64,000 nt of DNA, taken from assembly GCF_022829445.1 (NCBI RefSeq), contig NZ_JAKSXY010000109.1:1-64000 (forward strand). Direction: 5' to 3'. The notes under the pieces are model-generated. The model did no database searches. It was not told the origin of the DNA and saw only the letters and a program-made list of their open reading frames with translations. This DNA comes from Methylobacterium sp. J-068 (GTDB taxonomy: Bacteria; Pseudomonadota; Alphaproteobacteria; Rhizobiales; Beijerinckiaceae). The position numbers and the translations under genes were made by a program. Every line of letters starts with the position of its first letter. Within the stretch, counting starts at the first letter, position 1. Below are positions 60,584-64,000 of this stretch, one piece after another.

Positions 60584-60868
60584 ATGCTCGATGCTCCCAT
60601 GCCCGATCTCCGCATCGCCCTCCTCGCCCTCGGCGCGCTCCTCGTTCCGGCGGCCGCGAGCGCCGAGCCCACGCCGATCCGCGAACTCCTCAAACTGTCC
60701 TGCACCGGCGACTACCTGGAGCATTGCAGCATGCACCCCCCCGGCGGCCCGGAGGTCGAGGCCTGCTTCAAGGCCAATATCCGGAAGCTCTCGCCGCCCT
60801 GTGCCCAGGCCATCAATGCCTACCGGCGCCAGAAGAAGTCCGGACAGCACACCTCGTCGGCGCGCTGA
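60584..60868 (+). CDS. small secreted Cys-containing protein
   Basis: This is a 94-residue protein with a Sec signal peptide (about residues 6-28, AAASAEP). The mature part has four Cys in the pattern C-x8-C-x13-C-x11-C (KLSCTGDYLEHC, VEACFKANIRKLSPPC), like a single cysteine-rich repeat, so two disulfides are likely in the periplasm. The start may be the ATG at 60584 or 60599. It stands between the small gene at 60223 and fliQ. Role unknown. Confidence 0.7.
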   Translation: MLDAPMPDLRIALLALGALLVPAAASAEPTPIRELLKLSCTGDYLEHCSMHPPGGPEVEACFKANIRKLSPPCAQAINAYRRQKKSGQHTSSAR

Positions 60869-60889
60869 GCCCGCCGGGCAGGGTCCCGC

Positions 60890-61156
60890 TCAGAATCCCG
60901 TGACGATGCGGCCGTAGGTGGCCTCGGCGAAGGTATAGATCTGCGCTCCGATGAACGAACTGGTGACGAGGAGCACCAGCAGGATCACCACGATCTTCGG
61001 CACGAAGGTGAGCGTCACCTCCTGGATCTGGGTCAGCGCCTGGAGCAGCGCCACGGCGATGCCGACCAGCATGGCGGCGCCGATGGCGGGACCGGCCGCG
61101 ACGATCACGGTCCAGATCGCGGCGCGCACGAGTTCGAGGGCATCGACCTCGTTCAT
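60890..61156 (-). CDS. fliQ: flagellar export gate protein FliQ
   Basis: This is an 88-residue protein with two membrane segments (about 12-36 and 48-72). VAAGPAIGAAMLVGIAVALL and QALTQIQEVTLTFVPKIVVIL are the FliQ signature. It is last in the flgK-flgL-flaF-flbT-flgD-fliQ run, 59 nt after flgD, apart from fliP and fliR. Confidence 0.95.
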   Translation of the reverse strand: MNEVDALELVRAAIWTVIVAAGPAIGAAMLVGIAVALLQALTQIQEVTLTFVPKIVVILLVLLVTSSFIGAQIYTFAEATYGRIVTGF

Positions 61157-61215
61157 CCGGGAAGCAGCCTTGTCCTGAGGGTTGCGCGTCGGGGCCGTCT
61201 CACCAAAGCCGCCCG

Positions 61216-61635
61216 TCACTGCGACAGCGAAATGCCCTCGGTGAGCAGCACGTCCTGGCCGCTGGTGAGGCGGGCGAGCGCGCCCTCGCTGGTGATCTTC
61301 ACCGACTGGACCTCGCCGGAGGTGGTGCCGTCGGCGGACGTGATGGTGCGGCCGATGATCTGGTCGGCCTGGGAGAGGAAGCTCGAGGACAGCAGGGAAT
61401 CGAGCTTGGTGTTGGTCTTCGTCGCCTGCTCCACCTGCGAGAAGGTGGCGAGCTCGCTGACATAGGCGGTGGAATCCATCGGCTTCGTCGGGTCCTGGTT
61501 CTTCAGCTGCGTCATCAGCAGCGTGAGGAACGTGTCCGCGTTCATCGAGGCGGCGATGCCCGTCGCGGTCTTGGTCGCGGCGGCGGTGGTGGCGGTCTGG
61601 GACGTGGCCGTGCTGGTGACGCTGGCGACGCTCAT
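61216..61635 (-). CDS. flgD: flagellar hook capping protein FlgD (short form)
   Basis: This is a 139-residue hook-assembly scaffold. The family signature [23 protein letters not shown] is present in the first third. The protein lacks the C-terminal FlgD-Ig/tudor domains of enteric FlgD (over 200 residues), as is usual in rhizobia. Its ATG overlaps the flbT stop by four bases. Confidence 0.95.
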   Translation of the reverse strand: MSVASVTSTATSQTATTAAATKTATGIAASMNADTFLTLLMTQLKNQDPTKPMDSTAYVSELATFSQVEQATKTNTKLDSLLSSSFLSQADQIIGRTITSADGTTSGEVQSVKITSEGALARLTSGQDVLLTEGISLSQ

Positions 61636-62117
61636 CGGCGGGCCTCCTCGTGTGATGGCGCTGGGGCCGGTTGGATCGGGGATGTCCGGCTCTCGGAGGC
61701 GGGAATCGGCGCGGCCTCGCCCGCCGGCGCGGCGAGAAGCGCGGCCTCGGTCCGGTAGAGGCCCCGAATCAGTTTGAGGGCCTCGATCAGGCGGCCCGCC
61801 TCGACGAGCTGCCCGGCCTCCGCGACCCCGTCTCGGATCGCCGGGTCGGCGACGGCGGCGAGGATGCCGTCCCGCAGGGTGCGGAAGAGGTCGCGGGCGC
61901 GCTCCGCGTTGGCGGGCTCGATCAGGATCGTCTGGGCCGCGAAGTAGAGCTGGCGCAGGGGCGTCGTCGCGGCCTCGGCCTGCAGGACGTGGGTCTCGAG
62001 CAGGAAGCTGGCATCGTTCAGAAGCTCGAGGGAGACCTTCCGGTCGACGCGCAGGACCGCGCCATTCATGTAGACGCGCTCGCCGGCGCGCAGGGACAGG
62101 CGCAGCGGTCGGCTCAC
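61632..62117 (-). CDS. flbT: flagellin synthesis regulator FlbT
   Basis: This is a 161-residue regulator that, in Caulobacter and Brucella, acts on flagellin mRNA in the 5' leader. The start [20 protein letters not shown] and [20 protein letters not shown] are typical FlbT sequence. The C-terminus is Pro/Ala/Ser-rich and longer than in Caulobacter. The start codon is GTG in a GTGA overlap with flaF. It may control flagellin genes outside the window. Confidence 0.93.
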   Translation of the reverse strand: MSRPLRLSLRAGERVYMNGAVLRVDRKVSLELLNDASFLLETHVLQAEAATTPLRQLYFAAQTILIEPANAERARDLFRTLRDGILAAVADPAIRDGVAEAGQLVEAGRLIEALKLIRGLYRTEAALLAAPAGEAAPIPASESRTSPIQPAPAPSHEEARR

Positions 62118-62461
62118 CGCAGGCCGTCCCGGATGGAGCTGTTGACCGCGATCAGGGCGGAGAGGTCCCGCTCCGGCGCCGCGATCACCGCATTGGCCTC
62201 GTGCATGCTCCAGAGGCCGATCGAGACGAGATCGGAGCGCAGGTCCGGCGGCAGGGCGTTCTCCTCGCTCTGGAGGTCGTCGATCAGCACGCCCCACAGG
62301 CTCTGGAGGAAGCCGGCCGCCGTGGCGCGGTCGGTCTGCTCGGCGTCCGGCCGGTCGGCGATGCGCAGGAGGTCGATCGCCCGGTCGAAGGCCGCGCGCT
62401 CGCGCTCGCGCCCGATGGCGGGGGCCTCCTCCAGGATTTCGGCGTAGGAGAACTGGTACAT
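62114..62461 (-). CDS. flaF: flagellin assembly regulator FlaF
   Basis: This is a 115-residue protein. [20 protein letters not shown] and [21 protein letters not shown] match FlaF, which works opposite to FlbT in flagellin production. It ends overlapping flbT by four bases and follows flgL by 120 nt. Confidence 0.93.
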   Translation of the reverse strand: MYQFSYAEILEEAPAIGRERERAAFDRAIDLLRIADRPDAEQTDRATAAGFLQSLWGVLIDDLQSEENALPPDLRSDLVSIGLWSMHEANAVIAAPERDLSALIAVNSSIRDGLR

Positions 62462-62581
62462 GTGGGTCCTGTCCCGTGTATCCGCGGCCCGCCGCGCCGA
62501 GGGCGCCGGTCCGGGCCGATGGGGCCGCGGGAGCCTGCCCCGGAGGGGCTCCCGCGGCCGGGTTCTTGGATGGCGGCGCCG

Positions 62582-63628
62582 TCAGAGATAGGAGACCAGG
62601 CTCAGCTGGCGCAGCTGGGCGGTCAGCGCGTAGGAGATCTGGACCTGGGTCGAGAGGCGGTCGACGCGGGTCTTGGCCTCGGCCGTGTCCACCCCCTCCA
62701 TCTGCCCGACCTGACTGGTGAGCAGGGTCTTCTGCGCGTCCAACCGGGTGTTGGCGCTGGTGATCGCGGCCTGCGAGCGGCCGAGATCGGCCTGGAGCGT
62801 GACGAGCCCCTTGCTCGCCTCGCCCAGGAGGGTCGCGACCCGCTCGGTGACGACGGTCTGGGCCGCCGCCGAGAGGTTCGCGGTCCCGAGGTCGGAGGCC
62901 ATGACGTAGGCCATGGCGAGCTTGCGCAGGGCCGGCGCGTTGGCGCTGGCGGAGGTCTGCACGGTCTCGCTCAGGGAAATCCGGCTGGTCAGCGGCGCGC
63001 TGCCCGCATCGGACCAGTTGGCGTCCCAGGCGCTGTCGTCGAACAGGCTCGCGAAGCTCCCGTCGAGGAAGCTCGACATGTCGCCGGCCGAGATCGCGCT
63101 GGCGCCGGCGCTGTCCTGCGAGACCCCGAAGGCGCCGAGGAAGGCGGCATCGGTCGCGGCCTTGGCCGCCGAGGCCGGCGTGGTCGCATAGGCCTTCATC
63201 GGCGCGTTCGCCGTGTTGGTGCCGCCGAACACGAACTGGCCCGCCGCCGAGGTGTTGAGAAGGCCGGTGAGCGAGGCGAGCTGGGCCGCCGCCATGTCCT
63301 TCAGCACGCCGGCCCGCTTGTCCTCGGGGACGCCGGTGAGGGATTTCAGGGTGGTGTCCGCCGTGTCCTGCATCTGCTTGAGGGCGGCCTGGGTCGTGCT
63401 CAGGCGCAAGGTGGCGGTGTCGTTGCTGTCGCGCAGGGCGGCGAGTTCGGCCGTCTTCTGCCGCAGGTCCACGGCGAGCCCGGTGCGGCTGCCGAGCGCC
63501 AGCCCGACATCCGCGTAGCGGCCGGTGACGAGCTCCTGGTTGGCCGTCGCGATGTCGGCCTGCATGCGGGCGACCCCCGTGCGCGGCGTGTTCCAGAAAC
63601 TCAGGGTGGAAAGGGCGTTGGTCCTCAT
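62582..63628 (-). CDS. flgL: hook-filament junction protein FlgL
   Basis: This is a 348-residue flagellin-like junction protein. The N-terminal D0/D1 helices ([21 protein letters not shown]) and the C-terminal helix ([20 protein letters not shown]) are recognisable, and [17 protein letters not shown] is a FlgL/HAP3 landmark. It follows flgK by five nt. The FlgN-like chaperone at 55733-56062 probably serves it. Confidence 0.92.
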   Translation of the reverse strand: MRTNALSTLSFWNTPRTGVARMQADIATANQELVTGRYADVGLALGSRTGLAVDLRQKTAELAALRDSNDTATLRLSTTQAALKQMQDTADTTLKSLTGVPEDKRAGVLKDMAAAQLASLTGLLNTSAAGQFVFGGTNTANAPMKAYATTPASAAKAATDAAFLGAFGVSQDSAGASAISAGDMSSFLDGSFASLFDDSAWDANWSDAGSAPLTSRISLSETVQTSASANAPALRKLAMAYVMASDLGTANLSAAAQTVVTERVATLLGEASKGLVTLQADLGRSQAAITSANTRLDAQKTLLTSQVGQMEGVDTAEAKTRVDRLSTQVQISYALTAQLRQLSLVSYL

Positions 63629-63633
63629 GACGT

Positions 63634-64000
63634 CTATCGCACCGCGTCCATCAGGGTTTTCAGGAGGTCGTTGACCACCGTCAGCAGCTTGGCCGAGGCG
63701 GTGTAGGACCGTTCGAGCTCGAGGGTCGTCGCGGTCTCGTCGTCGGTGTTGACGCCGGTGGCGTTCGAGTAGGCGTCCGACGCCCGGGCGAGGAGCGTGG
63801 ACTGGTAGGTGGATTCCGTGGTCGCGGCCTGGCGCTTGGCCGAGAGCCAGCTCGTCGAGGCCGTGGCGAAGTCCTGCAGGTTCGTGCGGCTCGCCAGATC
63901 GGAGGACGGGTCGAAGGGTCGGTCCGCCGCCAGGGCCGAGGCCAGGGCGCGAAGGCGATCGGGGAATGCCGTGTTGGTGGTGGGCGACGGGTTCGCCCGG
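63634..64000 (-). CDS. flgK: hook-filament junction protein FlgK (C-terminal part, cut by window edge)
   Basis: About 122 C-terminal residues are visible before the right edge. The reading frame ends TLMDAVR just before the flgL start. [28 protein letters not shown] and the following VVNDLLKTL (in segments) match the D0 helix of FlgK, where family members have GVSLDEE and a leucine-rich end. The rest of the gene lies outside. Confidence 0.92.
   Translation of the reverse strand, partial: RANPSPTTNTAFPDRLRALASALAADRPFDPSSDLASRTNLQDFATASTSWLSAKRQAATTESTYQSTLLARASDAYSNATGVNTDDETATTLELERSYTASAKLLTVVNDLLKTLMDAVR

Overview
The window is about 64 kb of very GC-rich bacterial chromosome, most likely from an alphaproteobacterium of the order Hyphomicrobiales (Rhizobiales), and plausibly Methylobacterium or Methylorubrum. 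The evidence is the gene set: FtcR, FlbT, FlaF, MotC, MotE-like and a short FlgD are hallmarks of rhizobial-type flagellar clusters. The placement to genus is an inference from gene content and composition; no rRNA or tRNA gene is present to confirm it.

Layout. (1) 1-7840 is a chemosensory block: a transmembrane receptor cut by the left edge, CheW and CheA on the minus strand, then an HD-GYP response regulator, a single-domain CheY and a STAS protein (all minus), and a divergent soluble receptor (plus). (2) 7841-22571 is a mixed accessory region: small proteins, an NTF2-fold protein, SelO, a PAP2-type membrane phosphatase, an exonuclease, an EamA exporter with a divergent Lrp/AsnC regulator, a periplasmic binding protein followed by a membrane diguanylate cyclase, and a set of oxidoreductase, hydrolase, MFS and SDR genes. 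Most dispersed repeats and possible gene remnants lie here. (3) 22684-28402 is the phosphate regulon pstS-pstC-pstA-pstB-phoU-phoB (minus), with a three-unit Pho box upstream of pstS and no phoR. (4) 28612-30245 holds a CitE-like lyase, a translationally coupled dUTPase and a small DUF3606-type gene. (5) 30420-64000 is a flagellar supercluster, cut by the right edge inside flgK.

The flagellar part falls into transcription blocks inferred from overlaps and spacing. On the plus strand, motA-fliM-membrane protein-fliN-fliG-flhB-unknown supplies the stator, switch and export gate, followed by the regulator gene ftcR. On the minus strand, fliF-fliH-like-motB-motC-fliK-lytic transglycosylase is one block. 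flgB-flgC-fliE-flgG-flgA-flgI-motE-flgH-fliL-fliP is a second. flhA-fliR-fliJ-flgJ-flgN-like-fliL-like is a third. flgK-flgL-flaF-flbT-flgD-fliQ is a fourth. Many neighbours overlap by 1 or 4 nt, so translational coupling is common. The cluster has a single-domain FlgJ and a separate secreted transglycosylase, which matches the split FlgJ/SltF arrangement known from Rhodobacter. Two non-flagellar genes sit inside it: a Tat-exported deaminase and a 909-residue heparinase II/III-like protein.

I found no tRNA, rRNA, CRISPR array, integrase or complete insertion sequence. The most interesting unexplained items are the heparinase-like and deaminase genes inside the flagellar cluster, the unassigned proteins between flagellar genes, the binding protein/diguanylate cyclase pair, the pst promoter architecture, and three families of intergenic repeats.
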